DNA from: Ectobacillus antri
Lineage (GTDB): Bacteria; Bacillota; Bacilli; Bacillales; Bacillaceae_G
Assembly (NCBI RefSeq): GCF_003852715.1
Contig: NZ_RIAV01000001.1
Span: 414,769 to 478,768 of the forward strand
DNA length: 64,000 nucleotides
Direction of reading: 5' to 3'
In this document: positions 8,344-17,351 of the stretch, piece after piece
Layout: each line of letters starts with the position of its first letter
Position numbering within the stretch: position 1 is the first letter of the stretch
Notes under the pieces: generated by a model
Told to the model about the DNA's origin: nothing
What the model saw: only the letters and a program-made list of their open reading frames with translations
The model's database searches: none
Position numbers and translations under genes: made by a program

Positions 8344-9678
8344 CTACATCAAATAACGAATATAAATATAAAGATGCGAGAGCAGTAGAGAAAGAAGGGT
8401 AAGCGGTAAACCAATCGCTAAAAAGTGTAGATAACTAAAGCCGTGCCCTTCACGGCTAGCGATGCCGGCTACCACAACGTTAGCGGATGCGCCAATTAAG
8501 GTACCGTTTCCGCCCAAACAAGCACCTAAAGAAAGCGCCCACCACAGCACTTCAATTTGTGCGGAGTCCGCGGAAAGACCTAGTCCCGTTGCTAAATCTT
8601 GAATGAGAGGGATCATTGTGGCGACAAACGGAATATTGTCAATAGTAGCAGATGCAATCCCTGATACCCAAAGGATAAGAAGAGCAGCAAAGCCAATATC
8701 GCCTTTTGTAATATATAGGACTTGCTGAGAGAGTTCTTTAATAAGGCCAATATCAACTAAACTGCCAACCAATACGAAAAGACCAGCGAAAAAGAAAATT
8801 GTAATCCATTCGATATGAGCAAACACGTCTGCTATTTCATGTTCTTTCATAGCAATTAGCATGAGCACCGTGGCCCCGGTGATGGCGATTACAGCGGCAT
8901 CAGCATGAATGATACTATGAAGTAAAAATCCTATAATTGTAAGTCCGAGTATAAAGAGAGACTTAATCAGTAATGGACGATTGCGAATATAATCAGCTTC
9001 GTTCAATGCCATTAGCTTTGCGACTGCTTCAGGCGTAGTGCGTAACGTATTTCGATATAAGAAGTACAATATACTAAGCGTGACGATTGAAATGACAACG
9101 ACAATGGGTGCTAAATTGAAGAGAAAGGCATTAAAATCTAAGTGTTTGTTAGATGAACCAATCATGATATTCGGTGGGTCGCCGATGAGTGTAGCTGTTC
9201 CCCCGATATTAGCAAATAGTACTTCTGATATAAAATAGGGCACAGGATTTACTTGTAACATGCGCGTTACGGATAAGGTCACAGGAACGATGAGAAGTAC
9301 AGTCGTTACATTGTCTAAGAATGCCGAACCAATGGCGGTAAGGAGTGAAAGTAGTAGTAAAATAGAAATAGGTTGTCCTTTTGCAGATTTCGCCGCTTTA
9401 ATGGCTACAAATTCAAATACGCCGGATTTGCTAGTAATATTCACGAGAATCATCATGCCAATTAATAAGGTGATGGTTTCCCATTGAATATGATCATGAA
9501 AAGCTTTTTGTGTGCTGACAATTCCAAGTAGCATCATGATGCTTCCACCAAGAAGCGCAATGACAGCGCGGTTGATTTTTTCTGAAACAATAACGCTGTA
9601 TGTAATGAGGAATACGCCAATTGCGGTATAGTATTTCCAATTTTCTACCGCGTGAGTTGTATGTTCCAATGTTCTCAC
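8344..9678 (-). CDS. ArsB/NhaD-type SLC13-family permease
   Basis: 444 residues with about 11-12 membrane helices; ion transporter superfamily. The conserved motif GGTATLIGDPPNIM (near residue 160) and the second-half GGNGTLIGASANVV are the paired signatures of NhaD Na+/H+ antiporters and ArsB/YdfJ-like permeases. No arsenic genes are adjacent, so a cation or anion substrate cannot be chosen. The GTG start at 9678 has only a weak site; a TTG nine bases downstream is better spaced from AGAGTGAG and may be the true start. Confidence 0.82.
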   Translation of the reverse strand: MRTLEHTTHAVENWKYYTAIGVFLITYSVIVSEKINRAVIALLGGSIMMLLGIVSTQKAFHDHIQWETITLLIGMMILVNITSKSGVFEFVAIKAAKSAKGQPISILLLLSLLTAIGSAFLDNVTTVLLIVPVTLSVTRMLQVNPVPYFISEVLFANIGGTATLIGDPPNIMIGSSNKHLDFNAFLFNLAPIVVVISIVTLSILYFLYRNTLRTTPEAVAKLMALNEADYIRNRPLLIKSLFILGLTIIGFLLHSIIHADAAVIAITGATVLMLIAMKEHEIADVFAHIEWITIFFFAGLFVLVGSLVDIGLIKELSQQVLYITKGDIGFAALLILWVSGIASATIDNIPFVATMIPLIQDLATGLGLSADSAQIEVLWWALSLGACLGGNGTLIGASANVVVAGIASREGHGFSYLHFLAIGLPLTLLSLLLSHLYIYIRYLM

Positions 9679-9911
9679 TCTTTTCTTTGATTAAATAGTA
9701 ATTTTTTCTATTGTAACAAAATAAAGGGGAAAATAGAAATGGAGTGCTAAAGATACATGTAAGTATTGTTATAGCTAAGGTATTATAGGTATATAAAGGA
9801 ATTTAGACTGAAATAAGAGAAGTAAGCATAAACATTGCACTCTGCTTAGAAGTATGTAAAGCTAGTACAGTAGAGCATGTCTATTCATGTGAAAAGTAAG
9901 GAGGAAAAAAC

Positions 9912-10259
9912 GTGAAGCGCATTTACGATAAAGAAGTAGTTCATAATGCGATGCAAGCGTTTGTGAACGAAGAGGTGTATTTGCATCTGGAAACAACAAA
10001 CGGCGCTTATGCGTCCCATTTTAACGATAAAATGATGACAGTTGGTGCGTTTATTCGAAACGTGCGTATTACGTTTGAGCGCGGATCGATTGCAGGTACG
10101 GATCCGTATCGAGTCGGCTTAAAGCTGAACGGTGGCTGGGTATATGCAGAAGGTATTACGCATTATGAAAAAGATGAAAAAGGCCGCTTATTGCTTGCCG
10201 GTCATAATGATAAAGGTCAGCTTGCAGTAGCACTTCAATTAAGTAAAACACCGTTTTAA
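9912..10259 (+). CDS. yojF: YojF family protein
   Basis: 115-residue DUF1806 protein (VYLHLETTNGAYASHF, then VGAFIRN). The GTG start follows AAGGAGGAAAAAAC. It sits 12 bases before bshB2, the same pairing as yojF-yojG in B. subtilis, so a role linked to bacillithiol or its deacetylase is likely but not established. No membrane segment is seen. Confidence 0.85.
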   Translation: MKRIYDKEVVHNAMQAFVNEEVYLHLETTNGAYASHFNDKMMTVGAFIRNVRITFERGSIAGTDPYRVGLKLNGGWVYAEGITHYEKDEKGRLLLAGHNDKGQLAVALQLSKTPF

Positions 10260-10271
10260 GGAGGGAAAAAC

Positions 10272-10931
10272 ATGGAGCGTCATGTATTGGTCGTATTTCC
10301 GCATCCAGATGATGAATCCTTCGCGGCGGGCGGAACAATTTCAATGTATACGAAAGCTGGTATACCGGTAACATACGCGTGCGGTACATTAGGGCAAATG
10401 GGCCGCAATATGGGGAAGCAGGTATTCGCAAATCGCGAGACAATGCCTGAAATTCGAAAAAAAGAATTACAGGATGCATGTGCGGTGATGGGAATTCAAG
10501 ATTTGCGTATGCTTGGTTTCCACGATAAGATGCTCGAGTTTGAAGATGTAGAGTTTGTTGCAGATCGCATTGAGGAAATCATTCGTGAAGTGAATCCATC
10601 TCTTGTGATTACCTTTTATCCGGAGCACGGCGTTCATCCAGACCATAACGCCTTTGGTCGTGCGGTGGTATATGCGGTGGAACGTATGCCTGAAGGAGAG
10701 CGTCCTGTTATTCATGCAGTAGCGATTACCAAAAACCGGACTGAAATACTGGGTGAACCAGATGTTGTGGTCGATGTACGTGATGTGTTTGATCAAAAAC
10801 TCGCTGCACTGGCAGCACATCGTTCACAAACAGAGGCGATGATGGAAGAAATAAGGGCAAAGCTAAAAAACAATGACACACAAACTGTACAGTGGTTACA
10901 ATTTGAACGTTTTTATATCTATAAACATTAA
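10272..10931 (+). CDS. bshB2: Bacillithiol biosynthesis deacetylase BshB2
   Basis: 219-residue LmbE/PIG-L-type zinc deacetylase that removes acetyl from GlcNAc-malate during bacillithiol synthesis. Zinc and catalytic motifs are seen: PHPDDE (His11, Asp13, Asp14) and HGVHPDHN around residue 115. Length and spacing match BshB enzymes. A terminator follows at once. Confidence 0.92.
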   Translation: MERHVLVVFPHPDDESFAAGGTISMYTKAGIPVTYACGTLGQMGRNMGKQVFANRETMPEIRKKELQDACAVMGIQDLRMLGFHDKMLEFEDVEFVADRIEEIIREVNPSLVITFYPEHGVHPDHNAFGRAVVYAVERMPEGERPVIHAVAITKNRTEILGEPDVVVDVRDVFDQKLAALAAHRSQTEAMMEEIRAKLKNNDTQTVQWLQFERFYIYKH

Positions 10932-10957
10932 AGCCGGATAAACCGGCTTTTTATTTT
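10930..10957 (+). terminator. Terminator after bshB2
   Basis: AAAGCCGG/CCGGCTTT stem with a TTATTTTT tail. Confidence 0.8.
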
Positions 10958-11099
10958 TACGAAAGAGTATAAATTTCGACTTTTATTACAAGTGTGTAAA
11001 AAGGTAATAACAAAGTCTATCATTCTATTATGTTTGCTATTTCTCTATGATATAATCAATCTCGAAATATAGCACACACACTTAGGGGGAAAGGCAAAC

Positions 11100-12014
11100 A
11101 TGAAAAAAGCACTAGCTATATCTTTGGCGACAGCCGGCTTATTACTTGCACAAGGAGGAGCAGCTACTTATGCACAAACACCAATTGTGCAAGGACAAAC
11201 CGCAAAGGTTACTGCTTCAGCATTAAATGTACGTACTATGCCTTCTGTACAAGGTCAAATTCTTGGTAAACTACCACAACATACAACAATCACCGTAAAT
11301 GGTATGATAAACGGCTGGGCGAAAATTTCGTATCAAGGAAAAACAGCTTATGTGAATGCGCAATATATACAGCCAACAACGCAAGCAGTACAAGCATTGA
11401 CAATGCAAGCATTTGTGACCGCACCGGAACTCAATGTTCGCACACAGCCTTCTATTAACGGGGCGATTATTGGAAAGTTACCAAAGGGAGCGGCTGTGAC
11501 GATTAAACAAAAGTATACAAACGGATGGTTGCAAATTGCATACAACGGCAAGGTTGCTTATATAAATGGTGCTTATGTAACAACGACAAAACCATCGACA
11601 ACAGTACCGACGAAACCAACAACAAGCACAAGTCAATTGAGCGCGTATGAGTTAAAAGTAGTGGAGCTTACAAACGTGGAACGTCAAAAAGCTGGATTAA
11701 ATGTACTGCAAATTGATACAAACTTAAGCAAAGTAGCAAGACTAAAATCAGAGGATATGCTAAAAAATAATTATTTTAGTCATACGAGCCCAACATATGG
11801 TTCTCCGTTTGATATGATGCGTGCAAACGGCATCACATATCGCGCGGCAGGTGAAAATATCGCGATGGGACAACGTACACCAGAAGAAGTAGTAAAAGCA
11901 TGGATGAACAGCCCGGGTCACCGCGCTAACATCTTGAACAATTCCTTTACACATATTGGTGTAGGGTATGTAGGAGAAAAAAACATTTGGACACAACAGT
12001 TTATTGGTAAATAA
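11100..12014 (+). CDS. Secreted SH3b-SH3b-CAP domain protein
   Basis: 304 residues: signal peptide 1-25 (KKALAISLATAGLLLAQGG, cut near ATYA), two bacterial SH3 domains (about 32-92 and 102-160; repeated LNVRT, GKLP and YVNAQY/YINGAY motifs), a Thr/Pro linker, then a CAP/SCP domain from about 180 to 304 (HxxxM-type start LTNVERQKAG, SHTSP, AGENIAMG, NSPGHRANIL). SH3b domains bind cell-wall peptides, so the protein probably stays at the wall. The CAP domain's function is unknown; relatives include YkwD. Confidence 0.88.
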   Translation: MKKALAISLATAGLLLAQGGAATYAQTPIVQGQTAKVTASALNVRTMPSVQGQILGKLPQHTTITVNGMINGWAKISYQGKTAYVNAQYIQPTTQAVQALTMQAFVTAPELNVRTQPSINGAIIGKLPKGAAVTIKQKYTNGWLQIAYNGKVAYINGAYVTTTKPSTTVPTKPTTSTSQLSAYELKVVELTNVERQKAGLNVLQIDTNLSKVARLKSEDMLKNNYFSHTSPTYGSPFDMMRANGITYRAAGENIAMGQRTPEEVVKAWMNSPGHRANILNNSFTHIGVGYVGEKNIWTQQFIGK

Positions 12015-12042
12015 AAAACGCGGGTATCCCCGCGTTTTTTTG
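12015..12042. terminator. Bidirectional terminator
   Basis: AAACGCGGG/CCCGCGTTTTTTT stem between convergent genes. Confidence 0.8.
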
Positions 12043-13545
12043 TTATCCAATCGAACGTTGGTGATGACCATGGTCTTCAGTGACAAGGTCCGCTGTTAGC
12101 TGACCGGATAGTGTCACCATGGGTACGCCGCCACCAGGATGCGTGGAGCCCCCTACAAAATACAGGTTTTCCACTACTTTGCTGCGGCTGGGAATTTTAA
12201 AGCCGCCGTTTAATTTTCTATCGGTGACAACACCATAGATAGAACCGCCGTTTGCGCCGTATAGCTCGCGTAAATCATCTGGCGTAAAGATATATTCAAA
12301 TTCAATGTGAGACTTGAGAGAAACTCCCATACGTTCAAGTTTTGTCAAAACGAGCTCGCGATATTCTTCCTTACGCGTCGCCCATGTTTCTCCAGTCTTG
12401 AGCGGTGGAACATGGGTTAAGATAAACAGATTTTCTTTCCCGGCTGGCGCTTGAGATGGATCGGACTTAGAGGAAACGCCAATGTAAATCGTTGGATCGT
12501 TCGCTGGCACACCTTCATTAAAGATTTGATGAAACTCACGCTCTGGATTTTCTGAAAAGAAAAAGTTGTGATGGGCAAGCTGTTTGTATTCTTTGTCTAC
12601 GCCAAGAAGTAGAACGAGTCCAGATACAGTCGGTGCGTATTTTTCCAAATCTTTTGCTGCCTTTTTAGACATGCCGTATTCATCCAAGATACTGTTATAA
12701 GCAGGAATTGCTTCTAAATTAGAAACGACGATGTCGGCAGCTATTACTTCACCCGATGCAAGACGAACACCAGTTGCACGCGTTCCTTCTGTTAAAACCT
12801 GCTCCACCTTCGCATTTGTTTTAATCTCTACCCCAAGTTCGCTAAGTGCCTTCAGCATACCTTTTGCAATATTGTACATACCACCCTGTACGTAATAAAT
12901 GCCAAGGCCGAGCTGTACGTAAGAAAGCTGTGATAAAATAGCTGGTGCATGATAGGGCGAAGAACCGATATACATAATTAAAAAGTTGAACAGCTGCTGA
13001 ATTTTTTCATTTTTAAAATGCTTTTTCGTGATATGATCCATACTTTTCATTGGATCCATACTCATTAACTCTTTCAATGTATGTAAAGAACGTAGCTCGG
13101 ATAGACCATCTAGACTTTGCTTATAGAAGCTTTTTGTACTAAGCTCGTACATCCGGTTACAATAATCCATATAGGTAAAAAATGCCTCCGCATCTTTGGG
13201 CTCTACTTTTTTCAATTCTTCCAGCATAGCTGGTAAGTCGCCAATGAAATCAATGGTTGTACCATCTTTATAAAATGTCCGCCATTGCGGCTCGACACGG
13301 ACAATTTTCATATAGTCATGCACGTTGCGATTTACGCTCTGAAACAGCTGCTCGAGCACCCAGGGCATAGTTAAAATAGAGGGACCGGTATCAAAGGTAA
13401 AACCCTTCCCGCTTCGAACGTTCAATTTACCACCAGCACGTTCATTCTTTTCTAATACGTTTACGTTATATCCTTGTCCCGCCAATTTCATTGCGGTGGA
13501 AAGACCTCCAAGACCACCGCCTACGATCACAACTTTTTTCGTCAT
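12043..13545 (-). CDS. crtP: Diaponeurosporene oxidase / CrtN-type desaturase
   Basis: 500-residue FAD-dependent carotenoid oxidoreductase. The N-terminal dinucleotide motif VIVGGGLGG (res 5-13) is followed by EKNERAGGKL; FDTGPSILTMP and the C-terminal GGSTHPGGGVPMVTLSGQ are diagnostic. QLAHHNFFFSEN and YVGSSPYHAPAIL match staphylococcal CrtP (CrtNb) better than CrtN, so oxidation of the terminal methyl of diaponeurosporene is the favoured role. Divergent from crtQ-crtO. The crtM and crtN genes that make the substrate are not beside it. RBS AAGGAGG. Confidence 0.82.
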   Translation of the reverse strand: MTKKVVIVGGGLGGLSTAMKLAGQGYNVNVLEKNERAGGKLNVRSGKGFTFDTGPSILTMPWVLEQLFQSVNRNVHDYMKIVRVEPQWRTFYKDGTTIDFIGDLPAMLEELKKVEPKDAEAFFTYMDYCNRMYELSTKSFYKQSLDGLSELRSLHTLKELMSMDPMKSMDHITKKHFKNEKIQQLFNFLIMYIGSSPYHAPAILSQLSYVQLGLGIYYVQGGMYNIAKGMLKALSELGVEIKTNAKVEQVLTEGTRATGVRLASGEVIAADIVVSNLEAIPAYNSILDEYGMSKKAAKDLEKYAPTVSGLVLLLGVDKEYKQLAHHNFFFSENPEREFHQIFNEGVPANDPTIYIGVSSKSDPSQAPAGKENLFILTHVPPLKTGETWATRKEEYRELVLTKLERMGVSLKSHIEFEYIFTPDDLRELYGANGGSIYGVVTDRKLNGGFKIPSRSKVVENLYFVGGSTHPGGGVPMVTLSGQLTADLVTEDHGHHQRSIG

Positions 13546-13656
13546 TTTAAAATCCTCCTTATAAATAAACCAAAATCAGACTACACTGCATGTATATCAA
13601 CTGTTTTGACAGAAAAACAAAGAATTATACTTCCAACAGGAAAGGGGAAGAAGCGG

Positions 13657-14727
13657 ATGTTTTTGGTAATGACAGTATCCGTTTTTATCGGCGTTATGCT
13701 GCTAGCATATATTCCGGATTGCGTACGGCGCAGAAGCTTGATAGAGGTAAAGAACGTGACGATTATTATCCCAGCACGTAATGAGGCGCGCAATATTGGG
13801 CGTTTGCTGATGTCACTTCAGGATCAGATGTATCCACATGTCGAGGTACTGGTGATGGATGACGGGTCTACAGATGAAACTGCTGTTATTGCAAAGCGCA
13901 TGGGCGCGAATGTCATTTCATTGCCGCAGCTTCCCAGTGGCTGGCAAGGTAAGGCATGGGGATGCTGGAACGGCGCCAAAATGGCTCAAGGAGATATTCT
14001 TATCTTTTTAGATGCAGATACAATGTTAGAGAGCGAGGGAATACGTCATCTTATTGCAACGTATTATGAATGCCGAGCGACCGTTTTGTCTGTGCACCCC
14101 TACCATAGAATGGTGCGACCGTACGAATTTTTCTCTTCTTTTTTTCATCTGTTGTTATTTAGTGCTTTGCGTGCCTTTCATGTGTTTGGGAACAAACAAA
14201 AGGCGATTGGTGCGTTTGGACAGTGCCTCATTTGTAACCGAGGAGATTACTTTAAATTTGGCGGACATCTAGCTGGAAAAGGTGAACTGCTTGAAAATAT
14301 GACACTAGCGCAGCGTATCTTGCAGGCGGGAGGGAAAGTGGCCTGTGTAAGCGGAAGAGGAGCTATTTCCATGCGGATGTATCCAGACGGTTTTAAAACC
14401 TTTGTGGAGGGCTGGAGCAAAAGTTTTGCAAAAGGAGCTAGCGGTACCAATCCGTGGCTACTTTTATGGATTGGGTTATGGATGAACGGTATTGTTACCT
14501 CATGCTTGCATTTAGGTGAACAAAGTGTGTTTTTATTTTATATGCTGTTTGTTGCGCAGGTGTACTGGATGCTGCGACGCATCGGCAATTTTGGTATCAT
14601 CACCGCCTTGACATATCCATTGCACGTCATGGTGTTTTTGCTTGTATTCGCGCTCTCATGTATAAAACTGTTTGTACACCGAAATGTGTCCTGGAAAGGC
14701 CGAACTATTTCAACGAAAAAGGAATGA
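13657..14727 (+). CDS. crtQ: Diaponeurosporenoate glycosyltransferase-like (CrtQ)
   Basis: 356-residue membrane-attached GT2 enzyme: N-terminal helix 1-20, GT-A domain with IIIPARNEARNIG, VMDDGSTDET (Asp68-Asp69) and LDADTM, then two or three C-terminal helices. WSKSFAKGASGT and the overall plan match CrtQ, which glucosylates the C30 carotenoid acid. ATG 13657 follows AAAGGGGAAG; an upstream in-frame start would overlap crtP. The stop codon shares bases with the start region of crtO. Confidence 0.8.
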   Translation: MFLVMTVSVFIGVMLLAYIPDCVRRRSLIEVKNVTIIIPARNEARNIGRLLMSLQDQMYPHVEVLVMDDGSTDETAVIAKRMGANVISLPQLPSGWQGKAWGCWNGAKMAQGDILIFLDADTMLESEGIRHLIATYYECRATVLSVHPYHRMVRPYEFFSSFFHLLLFSALRAFHVFGNKQKAIGAFGQCLICNRGDYFKFGGHLAGKGELLENMTLAQRILQAGGKVACVSGRGAISMRMYPDGFKTFVEGWSKSFAKGASGTNPWLLLWIGLWMNGIVTSCLHLGEQSVFLFYMLFVAQVYWMLRRIGNFGIITALTYPLHVMVFLLVFALSCIKLFVHRNVSWKGRTISTKKE

Positions 14728-14732
14728 TGGAG

Positions 14733-15191
14733 ATGAACTGGGTCATTTTGTCAGATATCAGTGTTTGGATTTTCATCCATCTTTTTATTTCATATAGCTG
14801 TGTAAAACTTGGGACAATACCTTTTGAACGGGATTATTGGCTTTACCGCGAACGAAGTTGGGAGAAGAACGGTCGTTTGTATGAAAAGCTCGGTGTAAAG
14901 CGCTGGAAACAGTGGGCACCGGATGCTAGTGGTCTGTTTAAGGGAGGCTTTCACAAAAAGAGCCTGCGGAATATGACTGAGGAACATTTGCGAGTATTTC
15001 TATTGGAAACAAAGCGGGCGGAACTGGCGCATTGGCTGCCTATTCCGTTTGCGTTTCTTTTCTTTTTATGGAACGAAATAGTGGTGGGGTGGGCCATGGT
15101 CATATATGCTCTATGTTTGAATATGCCCCTTATCATTATTCAGCGTTATAATCGCATTCGCTTGTCACGAATTTTACACAAGCAAAAATAG
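14733..15191 (+). CDS. crtO: Glycosyl-diaponeurosporenoate acyltransferase-like (CrtO)
   Basis: 152 residues with an N-terminal helix and two C-terminal helices. YRERSWEKNGRLYEKLGVKRWK and LFKGGFHKKSL are typical of CrtO, which adds the fatty acyl group in the last staphyloxanthin step. Three in-frame ATGs (14724, 14727, 14733) compete; 14733 is best spaced from AAAAAGGA. It follows crtQ directly, so glycosylation and acylation are co-transcribed. A staphyloxanthin-like C30 pigment is inferred. Confidence 0.8.
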   Translation: MNWVILSDISVWIFIHLFISYSCVKLGTIPFERDYWLYRERSWEKNGRLYEKLGVKRWKQWAPDASGLFKGGFHKKSLRNMTEEHLRVFLLETKRAELAHWLPIPFAFLFFLWNEIVVGWAMVIYALCLNMPLIIIQRYNRIRLSRILHKQK

Positions 15192-15252
15192 GCACATGTA
15201 TTAATCTCTGTTCATACACTGAATCGAATGAATGACAGAGGAGGAATGTGTC

Positions 15253-15498
15253 ATGTATATGGACCATGATTTTCGCAATGGTTATCAGTTAAAAGGAGAA
15301 GTTGTCTCGTCGGTAGACCCGTACGTTGTGCAAACATTACAATCTGTTGTAGGTAAACGCTTGGTTGTAGATACAGTACGCGGTGCGGTAAGAGGGACGC
15401 TGAAAGACGTCAAGCCTGATCACATTGTTATTGAGGAGAAAAATACACCGTTTTTTGTTCGTATTCAGCAAATCGTTTGGATTATGCCAGAATTGTAA
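15253..15498 (+). CDS. YuzF-like DUF2642 protein
   Basis: 81 residues. Residues 20-80 form an Hfq/Sm-like small beta-barrel domain of the DUF2642 type (SVVGKRLVVDTVRGAVRGTLKDV, then FVRIQQIVWI). ATG 15253 is chosen because GAGGAGGA ends 7 bases before it. It sits between the carotenoid genes and manganese catalase. DUF2642 proteins occur in spore-forming bacteria; the role is unknown. Confidence 0.7.
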   Translation: MYMDHDFRNGYQLKGEVVSSVDPYVVQTLQSVVGKRLVVDTVRGAVRGTLKDVKPDHIVIEEKNTPFFVRIQQIVWIMPEL

Positions 15499-15565
15499 GG
15501 TATGAAACAACCCCTTCTTTTCATAGAAACATAGAGACGGTTATGATGAAAAGGAGGAACGCATC

Positions 15566-16462
15566 GTGTTCAAACGCATCGATCGACTGTTAATTCCGCT
15601 TCCAGAATCCAAGTATGCGGATGCGAACGCCGCCGCTGCTGTACAGGAACTGCTAGGCGGCAAATTCGGGGAAATGTCTACTTTAAATAACTATATGTTT
15701 CAATCCTTTAACTTTCGCGGTAAGAAGAAACTGAAGCCATTTTATGACCTAGTTGCGAACATTACCGCAGAGGAATTCGGGCATGTGGAACTCGTTACGA
15801 CTGCGATTAACCTGTGTTTGACCGGTACCACTTTCCCAGGTGACCCGGATGTTACACCTATGCAGCATGGCAAAGACAAGCGCAACACGCACCATTTTAT
15901 CGCAACTGCGCAAACAGCCGTTGTCGCAGATTCCATGGGGAGAGCTTGGACGGGAGATAATGTATTTAGTAGCGGTAATTTAATTATGGATCTGCTGCAT
16001 AACTTTTTCCTCGAATGTGGTGCACGTACGCATAAAATGCGTGTATACGAAATGACGGAGCATCCGGTGGCGCGTGAAATGATTGGTTATTTACTTGTAC
16101 GCGGCGGTGTGCATATTGTTGCTTATGCACGTGCGCTTGAAATGGCGACAGGGGTAGATGTTACAAAGATGTTACCAATTCCCAATTTGTCTAACAAAGC
16201 TTTTTCAGCAGCGAAAAAGTTTGAAGATCAGGGACTGCATTTAAAGCTGTATCGCTTTAGTGACGATGATTATAAGGATCTTTCAAAGATTTGGAAGGGA
16301 CCGCATCCAGAAGACGGCCGGCCGCTTGTAGTAGAAGATAAATTACCAACAGGCGGACCAGTGCCGGACCTTGATGAACTGCCCGAGGAATTTGCACCAG
16401 GAATAGGGCAGGCGGAATTTATGGAGATTTTACAGCGTTTACAGCGGTCAGCGGGAATCTAA
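15566..16462 (+). CDS. Manganese catalase family protein
   Basis: 298-residue ferritin-like four-helix protein with a dimanganese site: Glu36 (GEMSTLNNYMF), Glu70 and His73 (EEFGHVE), and ECGAR...TEHPVAREM later. These match YdbD and CotJC-type catalases that break down hydrogen peroxide without heme. The GTG start follows AAAAGGAGGAACGCATC. No cotJA/cotJB lie beside it, so it is more like stand-alone YdbD than the spore-coat form. A terminator follows. Confidence 0.88.
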   Translation: MFKRIDRLLIPLPESKYADANAAAAVQELLGGKFGEMSTLNNYMFQSFNFRGKKKLKPFYDLVANITAEEFGHVELVTTAINLCLTGTTFPGDPDVTPMQHGKDKRNTHHFIATAQTAVVADSMGRAWTGDNVFSSGNLIMDLLHNFFLECGARTHKMRVYEMTEHPVAREMIGYLLVRGGVHIVAYARALEMATGVDVTKMLPIPNLSNKAFSAAKKFEDQGLHLKLYRFSDDDYKDLSKIWKGPHPEDGRPLVVEDKLPTGGPVPDLDELPEEFAPGIGQAEFMEILQRLQRSAGI

Positions 16463-16465
16463 ATC

Positions 16466-16494
16466 AGGCTCTTCTGTATAGAAGAGCTGTTTTT
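16466..16494 (+). terminator. Terminator after manganese catalase gene
   Basis: GGCTCTTC/GAAGAGCT stem followed by TTTTTA. Confidence 0.7.
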
Positions 16495-16537
16495 ATACAT
16501 ATAGCAATGTGCGCATCCTTAATTTAAAAATGAAATA

Positions 16538-16555
16538 AAGTGATTACTCACTTTT
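16538..16555 (+). promoter_or_regulatory. Upstream TetR-type operator
   Basis: AGTGATTACTCACT, an imperfect dyad with arms AGTGA/TCACT, lies just upstream of the -35. Its reverse complement shares the 14-base core AGTGAGTAATCACT with the site at 16591. Confidence 0.65.
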
Positions 16556-16558
16556 TGA

Positions 16559-16587
16559 TTGAAATCCTCTGGGAGGAGTGTTAATAT
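16559..16587 (+). promoter_or_regulatory. SigA-type promoter of the ABC-TetR operon
   Basis: TTGAAA (16559-16564) and TAATAT (16582-16587) are separated by exactly 17 bases and framed by the two operator copies. Confidence 0.65.
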
Positions 16588-16590
16588 ATT

Positions 16591-16610
16591 AGTGAGTAAT
16601 CACTCACTTT
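16591..16610 (+). promoter_or_regulatory. Downstream TetR-type operator
   Basis: AGTGAGTAATCACTCACTTT has perfect 6-base arms GTGAGT/ACTCAC around AATC, covering the expected transcription start. Probable target of the TetR protein at 18428. Confidence 0.7.
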
Positions 16611-16625
16611 TGTAGGAGGGGTATT

Positions 16626-17351
16626 ATGAAAGAAACAATTAAAATTCAAAATGTCAGTAAAAGTTATGGTAAAAAGGTTGTATTACGTAAAGTGGATTTT
16701 ACAATTGAGCAGGGGAATATTTATGGTTTCATTGGACCTTCCGGTGCAGGAAAAACAACCTTAATTAAATTGATTGTCGGCATGGATGTACCTGATTCCG
16801 GTTCTATTCATGTATTGGATCAGAAAATGCCCAACCTACAGGTTTTACAGAACATCGGTTACATGGCCCAGTCCGATGCCTTATACACACAGCTGACTGG
16901 CAAGGAAAACTTATTGTTTTTTGCGTCTCTTTATAAGCTTCGCAAGACGGAAATGAATGAAAGAATTTCCTATGCAGCTCGTCTCGTGAATCTAACAGAC
17001 GATTTAAACAAAAAAGTTGCGGCATATTCCGGAGGGATGAAGCGCCGTCTTTCTTTAGCTATCGCTTTGGTGCAAAATCCACAAGTCCTTATTTTAGATG
17101 AGCCGACTGTCGGAATCGATCCGGAATTACGATTGAGTATTTGGAATGAACTGATAAGATTAAAAACTGAAGAGAGAAAAACCATCATTGTAACCACACA
17201 CGTGATGGATGAAGCAGAAAGGTGCGATTATATTTCCATGGTTAGAGACGGAGCCATTATTGCGACGGGTACACCCGGGGAATTGAAGGAGCGCTACGAT
17301 GCAAACAATTTTGATGAAGTATTCCTGTATGCAGGGAGGAAAGGAAAATGA
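16626..17351 (+). CDS. ABC transporter ATP-binding protein
   Basis: 241-residue exporter-type ATPase: Walker A GPSGAGKTT (res 37-45), signature YSGGMKRR, Walker B VLILDEPT, switch His in TTHVMDEAE. It overlaps the permease gene by 4 bases (ATGA), so the two are translationally coupled. With the permease it forms an ABC-2 half-exporter likely to act on a drug or lipid-like compound. Transcribed from the promoter framed by two operators. Confidence 0.88.
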   Translation: MKETIKIQNVSKSYGKKVVLRKVDFTIEQGNIYGFIGPSGAGKTTLIKLIVGMDVPDSGSIHVLDQKMPNLQVLQNIGYMAQSDALYTQLTGKENLLFFASLYKLRKTEMNERISYAARLVNLTDDLNKKVAAYSGGMKRRLSLAIALVQNPQVLILDEPTVGIDPELRLSIWNELIRLKTEERKTIIVTTHVMDEAERCDYISMVRDGAIIATGTPGELKERYDANNFDEVFLYAGRKGK

